Shown here: piece after piece, positions 7,872 through 16,223 of the stretch | Position numbering within the stretch: the stretch's first letter is position 1 | Layout of the letters: the number at the start of each line of letters is the position of its first letter | DNA from: Armatimonadetes bacterium UBA1398 | Lineage (GTDB): Bacteria > Armatimonadota > Zipacnadia > UBA1398 | Length of the DNA: 60,082 nt | Direction: 5' to 3' | Assembly (NCBI GenBank): GCA_002305165.1 | Contig: DBQI01000064.1 | Location: forward strand, 256-60,337 | Made by a program: the position numbers and the translations under genes | Notes under the pieces: generated by a model | Database searches by the model: none | What the model was told of the DNA's origin: nothing | What the model saw: only the letters and a program-made list of their open reading frames with translations

Positions 7872-8975
7872 GTGGGAAACCTCGTCTCTGTAGACAACCT
7901 CAGCGACGATGATCTGGAAGCCCTGTTCCGCCGAGCGGATGTCTTCCACCGGAGCGGGCAACACGCGCCGGATCGGCTGAGCGACCGGCTTCTTGCAGTG
8001 CTGTTCTACGAGCCGAGCACCCGTACACGGCTGTCCTTCGAGAGCGCTATCCTACGGCTCGGAGGGCGCGTGCTGGGTTTCGCGGACGCCGGATCCTCCT
8101 CGGTATCGAAGGGGGAGACGATCGCCGACACGGTCCGCATGATTGGGGGCTACTCCGATGCCATCGTCATGCGCCATCCCTCCGCGGGGGCGACGCAACT
8201 GGCGGCGGAGTACACGAGCGTACCACTGGTGAGTGGCGGAGATGGGTCACACCTCCATCCGACCCAGACCCTCACGGATCTCTACTACCTACGCCGAGTC
8301 AAGGGGCGCATAGAGGGCTTGACCGTGGCTGTTGCGGGCGATCTGCATGCTGGACGCACCGTGCACTCGCTGGCTACGGCATTGGCGCGCTTGGGGGCGC
8401 GCACCGTGTGCGTGGCGCCCCAGGGGCTCAGGATGCCCGACTATGTGATCGACGAGGTCGAGAAGCGCTACGGTGGCCGCATCGATAGCGTTGAGCGGCT
8501 GGATGACTGCCTGCCCGAGGCCGATGCGCTCTATATGACACGGCTTCAGCGAGAACGCCTGCCGGAGAGCCTTCAGCACGCGGAGATACCGAGGGTGGAC
8601 GGGGACCTCCTGCGCAGGATGCGGCGTGACACGGTGGTGCTCCACCCGCTGCCGCGGGTCGATGAGATCGCCCCAGAGGTGGACGAGGACCTGCGGGCAG
8701 GGTATTTCGAGCAGGCGGCGGGGGGAGTAACCGTCCGCATGGCGCTGCTCGACCTGATGCTCTCGCGGGAGGAGTTCTCGAGCTGCGCGAGGCCCTTCCG
8801 GCCGCCGGCCTCCCGCGACGTGTACAACCGCTGTGACAACACCGGCTGCATCACCCACCGCGAGGGCTACGTGCCGCACCGGCCGGTAGTTACGGATTGG
8901 AGCCCAGAGCAGCCTCGGTGCGGTTGGTGTGAGCTCCCACTCGTGCAAGGCGCGCTCGATCTAGAGGGCGGCTAG
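7872..8975 (+). CDS. pyrB: Aspartate carbamoyltransferase with C-terminal PyrI-like zinc domain
   Basis: A 367-residue protein for the second step of pyrimidine synthesis: carbamoyl phosphate plus aspartate to carbamoyl-aspartate. Residues 1 to about 305 hold the catalytic signature: FYEPSTRTR for carbamoyl phosphate, SSSVSKGET with the aspartate-site Lys typical of ATCase rather than OTCase, HPTQ, MTRLQRER and HPLPRVDEI. The last 50 residues contain Cys321, Cys326, Cys350 and Cys353, spaced Cx4C-x23-CxxC as in the zinc domain of the regulatory chain PyrI (E. coli Cys109/114/138/141), with a similar CITH sequence. The allosteric nucleotide domain is absent. GTG at 7872 is the start. It is followed 31 nt later by lpd. 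Confidence 0.9.
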   Translation: MGNLVSVDNLSDDDLEALFRRADVFHRSGQHAPDRLSDRLLAVLFYEPSTRTRLSFESAILRLGGRVLGFADAGSSSVSKGETIADTVRMIGGYSDAIVMRHPSAGATQLAAEYTSVPLVSGGDGSHLHPTQTLTDLYYLRRVKGRIEGLTVAVAGDLHAGRTVHSLATALARLGARTVCVAPQGLRMPDYVIDEVEKRYGGRIDSVERLDDCLPEADALYMTRLQRERLPESLQHAEIPRVDGDLLRRMRRDTVVLHPLPRVDEIAPEVDEDLRAGYFEQAAGGVTVRMALLDLMLSREEFSSCARPFRPPASRDVYNRCDNTGCITHREGYVPHRPVVTDWSPEQPRCGWCELPLVQGALDLEGG

Positions 8976-9006
8976 CCGTCGCCTACAGGAGGGGTCGTGA
9001 GTTTCC

Positions 9007-10392
9007 TTGAGTGAGAACGCCTTCGATCTCGTTGTCATTGGTGGAGGGCCGGGTGGCTACGAGGCGGCAGCCTATGCGTCGGAGCACGGGCTGTCGACGG
9101 CCTGCGTCGAGATGAATGCCGTGGGGGGTGTGTGCCTGCACCGCGGCTGCATCCCATCCAAGACGCTCATCCGCTCGGCGGAGCTCCTGGAGTGGGCCAA
9201 GGACAGTGCCGACTTCGGTGTCACCGTCGAGGGCGAGGTGCGTTTCCACCTGACGGCGGCGATGGACAACAAGTCCAAGGTCATCCAGCGCCTCCACAAG
9301 GGCACCCAGAGCCTGCTCAAGAGCGCCGGCGTCACCACGGTCATCGGGCGTGGCAGGTTGGCGGGGCCCAACAGGGTGACAGTGGCCAGCGAAGAGGGAG
9401 AGAAGCTCCTCGAGGCGGGCAAGATCATCGTGGCAACGGGCTCGGCCCCGCGTCTGCTGCCCGGCATGGTGGCCGATGGCGAGAGGATCATCACCTCCGA
9501 CCACGCGCTGAGCCTGAGCGATGTGCCAGCGTCTACTATCATCTTGGGCGCCGGGGCCATCGGCATGGAGTTCGCATACATCCTGTCGACCTACGGCAGC
9601 AAGGTGACGGTGCTCGAGCTACTGCCTCGGGTGCTCCCACTCGAGGATGAGGAGATAAGCAAGCAGCTCGACCGGCTCTACCGGAAGCGCTGTGACATCC
9701 GTTGCGGAGTGAAGGTCACGGGGGCGGAGGCGAGGGCGGATGGCGTTGCCGTGACCGCCGAGAACGAGGCAGGAGAGGCCTCCGTCTTCGAGGCCGAGAA
9801 GCTCCTGGTCGCCGTCGGACGCAGGCCCCTGTCCGAGGACCTCGGACTGGAAGAGGCGGGAGTCGTCGTTGAGCGCGGGTACGTGCGGACCGACGAGGTC
9901 ATGCGCACTGCCAACCCGGACATCTACGCCATCGGCGATGTGGTAGGCCGGTTGCCGCTGGCTCATACAGCGAGCGCCGAAGGCATGGTCGCCGTGGATA
10001 GCATCCTGGGCCGCAGCCCCGCGCCACTGGACTACGATCTCATCCCCCGGGCCACCTACTGCCATCCCGAGGCCGCGTCCGTGGGACTGACCGAGGCGAA
10101 GGCCAAGGAGAAGGGCTATAGCGTGGCAACGTCCCAGGTGATGTTCCGCGCTATCGGCAAAGCGGTCGCCTCAGGGGACGTGGAGGGGCTATGCAAGCTC
10201 GTGGCGGAGGAGGGGTCGGGCAAGCTGCTGGGCGTGCACATCATCGGTCCCCACGCCACGGAGCTGATCGCGGAAGCGGGAATCGCCCTGCGGCTTGGAG
10301 CCACAGCTCGCGACGTTGCCCGCAGTGTGCATGCACACCCCACGCTGGCTGAGGTCGTCATGCAGGCGGCGCAACGGCTGGTCACGGAGTAG
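9007..10392 (+). CDS. lpdA: Dihydrolipoyl dehydrogenase (E3)
   Basis: A 461-residue FAD enzyme that reoxidises dihydrolipoamide with NAD+ for 2-oxoacid dehydrogenases or glycine cleavage. It shows the FAD loop VVIGGGPGGYEAA, the redox pair Cys43/Cys48 in GGVCLHRGCIPSK, the NAD loop ILGAGAIGMEFA, the second FAD motif YAIGDVVGRLPLAHTA, and the C-terminal catalytic His in HAHPTLAE. TTG at 9007 is the only sensible start, since a stop codon lies just upstream in frame; AGGAGGGG is at 8987-8994. No E1, E2 or glycine cleavage genes are nearby, so it stands alone after pyrB. Confidence 0.93.
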   Translation: MSENAFDLVVIGGGPGGYEAAAYASEHGLSTACVEMNAVGGVCLHRGCIPSKTLIRSAELLEWAKDSADFGVTVEGEVRFHLTAAMDNKSKVIQRLHKGTQSLLKSAGVTTVIGRGRLAGPNRVTVASEEGEKLLEAGKIIVATGSAPRLLPGMVADGERIITSDHALSLSDVPASTIILGAGAIGMEFAYILSTYGSKVTVLELLPRVLPLEDEEISKQLDRLYRKRCDIRCGVKVTGAEARADGVAVTAENEAGEASVFEAEKLLVAVGRRPLSEDLGLEEAGVVVERGYVRTDEVMRTANPDIYAIGDVVGRLPLAHTASAEGMVAVDSILGRSPAPLDYDLIPRATYCHPEAASVGLTEAKAKEKGYSVATSQVMFRAIGKAVASGDVEGLCKLVAEEGSGKLLGVHIIGPHATELIAEAGIALRLGATARDVARSVHAHPTLAEVVMQAAQRLVTE

Positions 10393-10399
10393 GGAGTGC

Positions 10400-10435
10400 C
10401 GCGGGATGGCCGCCAGAGAGGCTCGCCATCCCGCG
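10400..10435. terminator. Perfect 11-bp hairpin between convergent genes
   Basis: CGCGGGATGGC (10400-10410) and its exact complement (10425-10435) enclose a 14-nt loop. It lies between the end of lpdA and the end of the convergent lipoprotein gene. There is no T-run on either side, so it is a terminator-like hairpin rather than a textbook intrinsic terminator. Confidence 0.55.
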
Positions 10436-10446
10436 CCGAACGCGGC

Positions 10447-10818
10447 CTAGTTGACTCTGACGTACATTGTGCCCGTCACGTTCGAATCCGTGAGGATCGC
10501 GGTGACGGTGGCAGTACCAGGGTTCCTTGCCTCGATCCGGCCGGTGTTGCGGTCGATCCGCACCACGTTGCTGTTGCTTACGCCCCAGGAGAAGTCCTTG
10601 AGTTCGCGATCGATCAGGTCGCCGTTCGATGAGCGGACCTCCCAGGTGAGGTTGTACAGTAGCCCTTTGTCCAGTTCGTGGACGCCATCGCCCGACGCGG
10701 AGCGGCCCGCGATCCCGAGCGAGATGCTGACTCCGGAGTACCCAGCCTCACATCCGGCGACGCCGGCGATACCGAGTCCGACGAGCCCAATCAGGAGGCA
10801 TGTAGCAACAATCCGCAT
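10447..10818 (-). CDS. Lipoprotein with BIG2-like Ig domain
   Basis: A 123-residue lipoprotein. A signal peptide with a lipobox (GVAGC, Cys about residue 23) is followed by one bacterial Ig-like group 2 domain: SWGVSNSNVVRIDRNTG then GTATVTAIL is the family's typical pattern. BIG2 domains are beta-sandwich adhesion or spacer modules on the cell surface. It probably sits on a membrane outer leaflet. It is a single gene, convergent with lpdA and separated from it by a strong hairpin. Confidence 0.75.
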   Translation of the reverse strand: MRIVATCLLIGLVGLGIAGVAGCEAGYSGVSISLGIAGRSASGDGVHELDKGLLYNLTWEVRSSNGDLIDRELKDFSWGVSNSNVVRIDRNTGRIEARNPGTATVTAILTDSNVTGTMYVRVN

Positions 10819-10896
10819 GGCAAGTTCCCCTCAATGGTTCTGCGAGTCTCGCACGCCGCGGAACGGTAACACCTCGGCGGGCGGTACACAAGAACC

Positions 10897-11412
10897 CTAC
10901 TGGAGCCGCGGCCACGGCATGGGGTCCAGAGCGCCCTCCGCGGCCACGATGGCCGCCCCCTCCAGGCGCTGGTACAGGTCAGCAATCCGCTGGGCGTGCA
11001 ACTCCTCCTGGGCGGCGAGATCCGCGGCGAGAAGGCGCACCCCCTCGCTCTCGGCCGATGTCGCCCATGTGCGGTAAAAGTCATGGCCGCATCTCTCGAG
11101 TCGGAATGCCGAGACCAACAGGTCACGGCGGCTGCTCAGATCCAAGCCCGGCACGAAGGCGGCCCTGATGCGACTCTCCGTCCATGAGTCGATGGGCTCC
11201 GTACTACCGACGGCATCCTGAAGCTCCGGGTAGGAGCGCCTCAGCCTGTCGGCATGGCCCTTCTCCAGACGCGCAAGCTCCGCGAGAACATCCCGCGCAT
11301 CGTCGTCCGAGACGACGTCCATGGCCGCTGCATAGATCCAGGCTAGAGCCTCCTCCATTCCCCAGGCAAGGCGGAAAGCAGCCACGTCATCCTTCGGCAC
11401 ATTGCCACCCAT
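10897..11412 (-). CDS. Ferritin-like/rubrerythrin-like four-helix protein
   Basis: A 171-residue, mostly helical protein. Two helices carry Glu-x-x-His-type pairs (ARLEKGHADRL and AAQEELHAQRI) as in ferritin-like diiron proteins, and other helices carry Glu residues (WGMEEALAW, RLERCGHDFY) that could complete the site. No rubredoxin domain is present. ATG at 11412 is preferred over the upstream frame opening because GGAGGGAGACGGG precedes it. A role in iron or peroxide handling is inferred from the fold. It lies 59 nt downstream of the 645-aa unknown protein on the same strand. Confidence 0.62.
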   Translation of the reverse strand: MGGNVPKDDVAAFRLAWGMEEALAWIYAAAMDVVSDDDARDVLAELARLEKGHADRLRRSYPELQDAVGSTEPIDSWTESRIRAAFVPGLDLSSRRDLLVSAFRLERCGHDFYRTWATSAESEGVRLLAADLAAQEELHAQRIADLYQRLEGAAIVAAEGALDPMPWPRLQ

Positions 11413-11471
11413 CCCGTCTCCCTCCGACCTCACTCTCTGCCGCTCGCAGAGCGACAGAAGCACAGCAGCGC

Positions 11472-13409
11472 CTAGCCCTCGGCTCCCGGCCAGTCTTCCT
11501 CAAGTAACAGAAGAACCTGCTCATCCAGGGCTGTGGCCACGCCGTCCAAGGTCCCCTCGAGACACACAAGCCCCGAGACGGTGCCGCGAAGCTCCTGCAA
11601 CCCCTGCTCGATGGGCGCGGTGGGTTTGCCCTGGCACGCCACCAGCTCTCCTGAGGGGGATCTGCCCAGAAACCAGCGGTTCACTGCTCCCATACCATCG
11701 ACGTAGGACGTGCCGTAGGCGGTGCGGTCCCCGCTGATGAAGCACAGGCAGTAGCTGGTTGGGACGGTGGACACGACCACATCCGCCAGGTGGTCGAACC
11801 CCGCGGCCTCCCACGCGGCGCACTCCGCCTCCGATGCCGCGCCTTCTGCCTCACCCATCGCCTCCGTGTCCGCGAGGCTCACCTCGCAGTAGTCCCCTTC
11901 GAGGATGCAGCCCGCGGTGGCCGCCAACGCCAGGGGTGTCCCTCGTCCGCTATCGGGGAACAGCTCCGATAGGAGGCCGGAGGCCTGCGCGTCGACGGCA
12001 TCGGCCGTCGCAGTCGGCCATAGATCGCCGAAACGTCGACGAAAGAAGAGGGAGATGACCTCATCACGCACGAACGGCGTGGCGAGGAAGCCATCGTCAG
12101 TCTCCGTGATGGTCCCAGGGTATTCGTCCATCATGGGGCGGAGCCGATCCCGTAGTTCGTCCCTCTCCTGGCCGGATTCACACGGGATGACCGCATCGAT
12201 GAAGATCCTGTCGAGAAGGTCCACGAACGCGTTCCAGCGCTCAGGCGAGATCGCCACATTGCTCTCCGTGATGCTCCACACGCTCCCCACGACGGTCCCC
12301 CGCCATCTTGTGGGCTCGACGGAGTCGTCCCACGAGGGGCCTGCAGCGATGTCGAGCATCGTCCCCTCGGGCACCTCGGAGAGGGCCTTCCTAAAGGCCC
12401 GGCCCTGAGGTGACAGGAGCACTCCGGGCAGATCGAAGTCGAACCCGTCGCGCCATCCCTCGCGTGTAACGCGGACGGCGGGGATGGGTGGGAACTCGGG
12501 CGGGTCAGCCCCCTCGGGGTAGCGAAGCTCGACGCGGGCGATGGCCTCCTCATCGCACCACAGATGCGCCCTGATCACGTGGTGGAACCGGCGCAGGGGA
12601 ACCTCCAGAGCGCCCCACTCCAGCGGCGACAGGGAGACATTGGCAAGCTCATCCGGGTTGCCGGCTATGCGGAGCGGGCCACACGGGAGGCCACTCCATT
12701 CGTCTCCCTCGGTCCAGGACGTGCCGCACAACTCATCGACATATCGCGCCATCTGCTCACCGAACCCAAGGGCCATGAGGAGCCGGGGCGCGTTCCCTAA
12801 CCGGGTCGCCAGTTCCGCAGGTGCGACGGAATCGCCCCGCAGGACTCCTCGGACCGCCTCGGCCTGATGGGGAATCCCCAATCGGGCGAGTGCCTCGACG
12901 AGTCGGTCCGCTTGGCCGGACAGCAGGACATCGCGGAACCGCTCGGGCTCATCGGTCGGAATGTCTCCGGCCACACCCTCAGGTAGGGATAGGTAGAGGT
13001 CCCGCATCTGGATCAGCAGCTCGTTGGAGCCGAAGGAATCGGGCCGCTCTTGCTGTCGCAGTAGGTCCCAGTCGTCCTCATAGCCGTCATCTGGAATGGG
13101 CTCGAGAGGATCCTCATCGAACGGCAACAGCACGCCAAAGGTATGGGTGAGCTCGAAGGGCGCGTGCTCGCGGGAGACCAGCCGCAGTGTCCACTGGGCG
13201 TCCTCGTGAGCCGCCACGAGCAGACCGATCCCGGGGAGCGTTCGGAGTGCCCCCTCGGCCGCGTCCGGGTCCAGGCCGATGCCGGGATGGAGAAACCAAC
13301 GCCAACCGGTGCTGACATTGATGGTGCTCTCGTCGACGTGAGGAAAGGCTCTCACGAAATCGTCCACGGAGCAACCGCGAGCGGCGACGATCATGGGATG
13401 AATGGGCAT
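11472..13409 (-). CDS. Unrecognised 645-aa protein
   Basis: A 645-residue acidic protein with no signal peptide or clear membrane segment, so probably cytoplasmic. ATG at 13409 is chosen because AGGAGG lies 9 nt upstream; the earlier in-frame opening overlaps the GH32 gene. It is rich in Trp, Glu and Asp, with beta-rich segments near the N terminus, a mid-region of helices (about 150-240) and scattered single cysteines near the C terminus (SYCLCF). I see no catalytic signature and know no family it matches. It is 67 nt downstream of GH32 and may be cotranscribed with it. Confidence 0.65.
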   Translation of the reverse strand: MPIHPMIVAARGCSVDDFVRAFPHVDESTINVSTGWRWFLHPGIGLDPDAAEGALRTLPGIGLLVAAHEDAQWTLRLVSREHAPFELTHTFGVLLPFDEDPLEPIPDDGYEDDWDLLRQQERPDSFGSNELLIQMRDLYLSLPEGVAGDIPTDEPERFRDVLLSGQADRLVEALARLGIPHQAEAVRGVLRGDSVAPAELATRLGNAPRLLMALGFGEQMARYVDELCGTSWTEGDEWSGLPCGPLRIAGNPDELANVSLSPLEWGALEVPLRRFHHVIRAHLWCDEEAIARVELRYPEGADPPEFPPIPAVRVTREGWRDGFDFDLPGVLLSPQGRAFRKALSEVPEGTMLDIAAGPSWDDSVEPTRWRGTVVGSVWSITESNVAISPERWNAFVDLLDRIFIDAVIPCESGQERDELRDRLRPMMDEYPGTITETDDGFLATPFVRDEVISLFFRRRFGDLWPTATADAVDAQASGLLSELFPDSGRGTPLALAATAGCILEGDYCEVSLADTEAMGEAEGAASEAECAAWEAAGFDHLADVVVSTVPTSYCLCFISGDRTAYGTSYVDGMGAVNRWFLGRSPSGELVACQGKPTAPIEQGLQELRGTVSGLVCLEGTLDGVATALDEQVLLLLEEDWPGAEG

Positions 13410-13476
13410 GGCGTAATGCCTCCTGACAGACCGTGGACGGAGCCTAAGCGTACCAGGTTGGGCGTCCGCGGGCGCC

Positions 13477-15624
13477 CTAGTCCCACACGCTGCGAAGGCG
13501 TCGGACCTCCCCGCCAACCAGAGTGGCCGTCCCTCCCTCGGCCAAGGCCGCTACGGACCTGTCCTCGGCAGCAGGAAGGAAACACTGGCTGAGGCTCAGG
13601 AGCCCGTTCTGGGCGAAGACCTCCACAGATGTCCGGTCCAACAGGACACGCAGGCGGAGATCTCCGCGCTCCAAGCTCAGCGGGGCTGACGCCCCCGGAA
13701 CGGATAGGGCCCCGGTAGTGGCATCGTACTCGACGCGGAGCCCGCGGAGAACCAGCGCGACCCTGCTCGCGTCCCCCATATGCAGGCGGATGTCCATGTC
13801 CAGCAGCTCCCCCTCCGCCAACGCGAGCCCGGCCCCATCATGGAGGGGCGTGCGCCGGAGGGGTATCCGCTGCTCCACAAGGGTGGAGATCTCGCGGACC
13901 GGCTCGCGGAAGAGACGAATACCTGACGGAGTTGACCTCAAGGTGAGCTCGCACGGGATACTCATCTGTTGGTTGAACGGCATGCCGGGATAGCTGCCGC
14001 CGTTCATCCACCCGATCTGGATCCGGCGTCCATCCTCGGCCGGGATGTCGCTCCAGGTCTGGGCGGCGTACATGTTGGGGCCGTAGTCCGTCCGAAGCAT
14101 CTCACCCGTGTCCGGCGTGAAGGCGCGCCCGTCGAACCGCCCCAGCATGTACCGGTTGTTGGCGCCCCAGTAGACCCAGCGAGTGTCGCTGGCGTCTCCA
14201 TCGACGGGAAGCTCGAAGAAGTCGGGACACTCCGATGTACCTGGAAGCTCAAGGTTCTGTAGATGCGTCCACTCCTTGAGGTTCGGTGACGCGTACAGGG
14301 CGTAGCTGCTGCCCTCCAGATAGAGGGCCATGACCCAGCACTGGGTAGGCTCGTGCCAAACGACCTTAGGATCGCGGTTATCCGCCGCGATATGCCCGAG
14401 GACGGGGTTGCCAGCAAACTTCGCGAGGCTCCGCCCCCTGTCCGTCGAGTAGGCGATGCTCTGCGTAAAGGGTTGTCCCGCCGAGGTGTAGATGCAGACC
14501 AGAGGCGGATGCGGGGCCCCCTGCCGGAACCCCGCCGTGTCGTCGTGATCGATAACCGCCGAGCCCGAGAAGATGGTGCCCAGGTCATCGGGATGGAGTG
14601 CGTGGTCCATCTGGCGCCAGTGGAGAAGGTCATCACTGATGGCATGGCCCCAGGTCATGTTCCCCCACTCGGCGCCGAAGGGGTTGTGCTGGAAGAAGAG
14701 GTGGTACTCGCCATCGTAGTAGACGAGCCCGTTCGGGTCGTTGAGCCAGTTCTCGCGGGCCGTGAAGTGGTACTGGGGCCGGAAGGCCTCACGATAGATC
14801 TCGCTCACCTCGTTGGCGTCCTCTCGTGGTCGTTCGCGGGTTATAACGGTGGCTACACGGGCTGCGGGCGCTAAGGTGTGGACTTCGCCACGTCCCCCGA
14901 GGTGACCCCGCACATCGAATACGGCCCATTCGGCCTCCTCACCGGCGTTCTCCTGGAAGTGGATCTCGCGGCCATCGACCCAGAGCGAAGCTCGCGAGGG
15001 GGGCCAGTAGCCTGACGGGCCTCCCGGCAGCCTCACGGCCACATAGGGGCGGTCGAAAGCCACACCCACGGCCCGGGCGACCATCCCCAGAGACCTGGCG
15101 GACAGCCTGATCTCGTCGACGTTGATGTGGCCCCAGCCGCCGACGGCATCATCCACGATCTCAATGCGCGCCTCGCGGCCCATGAGGTCCGCGACGTTCC
15201 ACGACGCGGGGTGCAGGCGTTCGCTCCCTCCCGCGCGGGCGTTCGGACCCGTCACGCGACGGACGATCTCGCCTTCCGCTACCAACCGCATCTCCGCACG
15301 GCCGGGCTGGTAGCCGCCACCCACCAGGAAGGTCAGCCAGGGCGCCGAGATGGTGAAGGTCGGCGAGATGAGGCGTCCGACCGTGCCGTCGCCGCCTAGA
15401 TAGCTGTTCACCAACCCTCGCCCGAGGAACCCCGAGACCTCCATCTGGCCGGCCAAGGTCCCCTGAGCGGGGCCTGTGCCGAAGGCCTCGCCCTCGGCAT
15501 GCCATCCGCCATAGTCGTCGCCCTCGAAGTCGGCCAGCAGGACTCCCGGATCTGCCGTGGCCCAGGAGGATCCGACCAGAGAGACGGCTAGCACCAGAGC
15601 ACTCGGGTACAGGGTTCGCTTCAT
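13477..15624 (-). CDS. Secreted GH32 fructan hydrolase (levanase/inulinase/invertase type)
   Basis: A 715-residue secreted enzyme that hydrolyses beta-fructosides. An N-terminal signal peptide (to about residue 24) is followed by a 260-residue beta-sandwich extension. The five-bladed GH32 domain begins at about 285. The nucleophile Asp is in NWLNDPNG (about 295), the RDP stabiliser in NRDPKV (about 418) and the acid/base Glu in ECPDFFELP (about 465). The usual C-terminal beta-sandwich closes the protein (LLDRTSVEVFAQNG). The promoter region contains the ISAs1-type element, whose left repeat ends 58 nt from this start. Fructose released here could feed the PfkB kinase at 29670. Confidence 0.93.
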   Translation of the reverse strand: MKRTLYPSALVLAVSLVGSSWATADPGVLLADFEGDDYGGWHAEGEAFGTGPAQGTLAGQMEVSGFLGRGLVNSYLGGDGTVGRLISPTFTISAPWLTFLVGGGYQPGRAEMRLVAEGEIVRRVTGPNARAGGSERLHPASWNVADLMGREARIEIVDDAVGGWGHINVDEIRLSARSLGMVARAVGVAFDRPYVAVRLPGGPSGYWPPSRASLWVDGREIHFQENAGEEAEWAVFDVRGHLGGRGEVHTLAPAARVATVITRERPREDANEVSEIYREAFRPQYHFTARENWLNDPNGLVYYDGEYHLFFQHNPFGAEWGNMTWGHAISDDLLHWRQMDHALHPDDLGTIFSGSAVIDHDDTAGFRQGAPHPPLVCIYTSAGQPFTQSIAYSTDRGRSLAKFAGNPVLGHIAADNRDPKVVWHEPTQCWVMALYLEGSSYALYASPNLKEWTHLQNLELPGTSECPDFFELPVDGDASDTRWVYWGANNRYMLGRFDGRAFTPDTGEMLRTDYGPNMYAAQTWSDIPAEDGRRIQIGWMNGGSYPGMPFNQQMSIPCELTLRSTPSGIRLFREPVREISTLVEQRIPLRRTPLHDGAGLALAEGELLDMDIRLHMGDASRVALVLRGLRVEYDATTGALSVPGASAPLSLERGDLRLRVLLDRTSVEVFAQNGLLSLSQCFLPAAEDRSVAALAEGGTATLVGGEVRRLRSVWD

Positions 15625-15670
15625 GATGCCGTGCTTCGCGCAGCGGCGCCTGAGGTCCTGCGCTAGCCCG

Positions 15671-15682
15671 CAGGGTCATTGC
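15671..15682 (+). repeat. Left terminal inverted repeat of ISAs1-type element
   Basis: CAGGGTCATTGC; perfect inverted match to 16124-16135. CAGGG ends are usual for the ISAs1 family. Confidence 0.85.
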
Positions 15683-15698
15683 ATCATGGCTTGAATAG

Positions 15699-16061
15699 CG
15701 AATAGGGGTATGTGCAGGGCTGCTGGAATTCGACCTTCCCCAGCACCGGACGCCGAGTCATACGACCTTCTTTCGAGTGTTCGCCGGGCTCGATGTAGCG
15801 GCGTTCGAGGCGGTGGTCCATCGCCGGCTCCACGAGTACTTCGTGGGGCCCGACGAGGCGTTCGCCGTGGATGGCAAGACGCTCCGCTGCAATCACTGGT
15901 CCATCGAGAACCGACTTCACTACGTCCGAGACTTCACCTTCGACGAGGACCGCTCTCCTATCCGGACGGGCAACGGACCCCGCACCGTCGCCACCTTCCG
16001 CAGCCTCGTCATTAGCCTTCTTCGAGCCTGCCGCTCACCCAACATCGTCGCCGCTCTATGA
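15699..16061 (+). pseudogene. ISAs1-family transposase, internally deleted remnant
   Basis: One open frame of about 120 codons, without a convincing start, joins two separated parts of an ISAs1 (H-repeat) transposase. The N-terminal part reads RTPSHTTFFRVFAGLD and then AFAVDGKTLR. It runs straight into the C-terminal family signature HWSIENRLHYVRDFTFDEDRS, then RTGNGPRTVATFRSL. In full-length members these blocks are separated by roughly 200 residues that include catalytic positions, so the product cannot be active. The frame is uninterrupted, which suggests one clean internal deletion rather than gradual decay. Confidence 0.85.
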
Positions 16062-16123
16062 ACATTCAGCTACCGACCACGCGCGGCCATACAACCACCC
16101 ACAACAACACCATACACAGTAAC

Positions 16124-16135
16124 GCAATGACCCTG
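16124..16135 (+). repeat. Right terminal inverted repeat of ISAs1-type element
   Basis: GCAATGACCCTG, the exact complement of the left repeat at 15671-15682. It lies 62 nt after the stop of the transposase remnant and 88 nt before the heparinase-like start. Confidence 0.85.
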
Positions 16136-16223
16136 CTGCCGCCCGGCTGAGCGAGGAGGCCAGCACGCCGGGGGTGAACCGTTCGCCGGCGTTCGTCCAT
16201 CGCCATGAGAGGTTGGAGCCCGC

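Larger units (their letters stand above)
15671..16135 (+). mobile_element. Internally deleted ISAs1-family element (non-autonomous)
   Basis: A 465-bp element bounded by perfect 12-bp inverted repeats (CAGGGTCATTGC at 15671-15682, its complement at 16124-16135). It encloses the two ends of an ISAs1-type transposase fused in frame with the catalytic middle missing. It lies in the gap between the divergent GH32 and heparinase-like genes. No clear target duplication remains: the 10-bp flanks share only a terminal GCCCG. The structure is MITE-like, perhaps mobilisable in trans by a full-length relative. Confidence 0.8.

Noticed and set aside
15684..15920. 78-codon minus-strand open frame across the IS element
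   Set aside because: It is the reverse of the transposase remnant, which has clear family motifs.
15661..16145. Target-site duplication around the ISAs1-type element
   Set aside because: The 10-bp flanks share only GCCCG at one end; too short to call a duplication.
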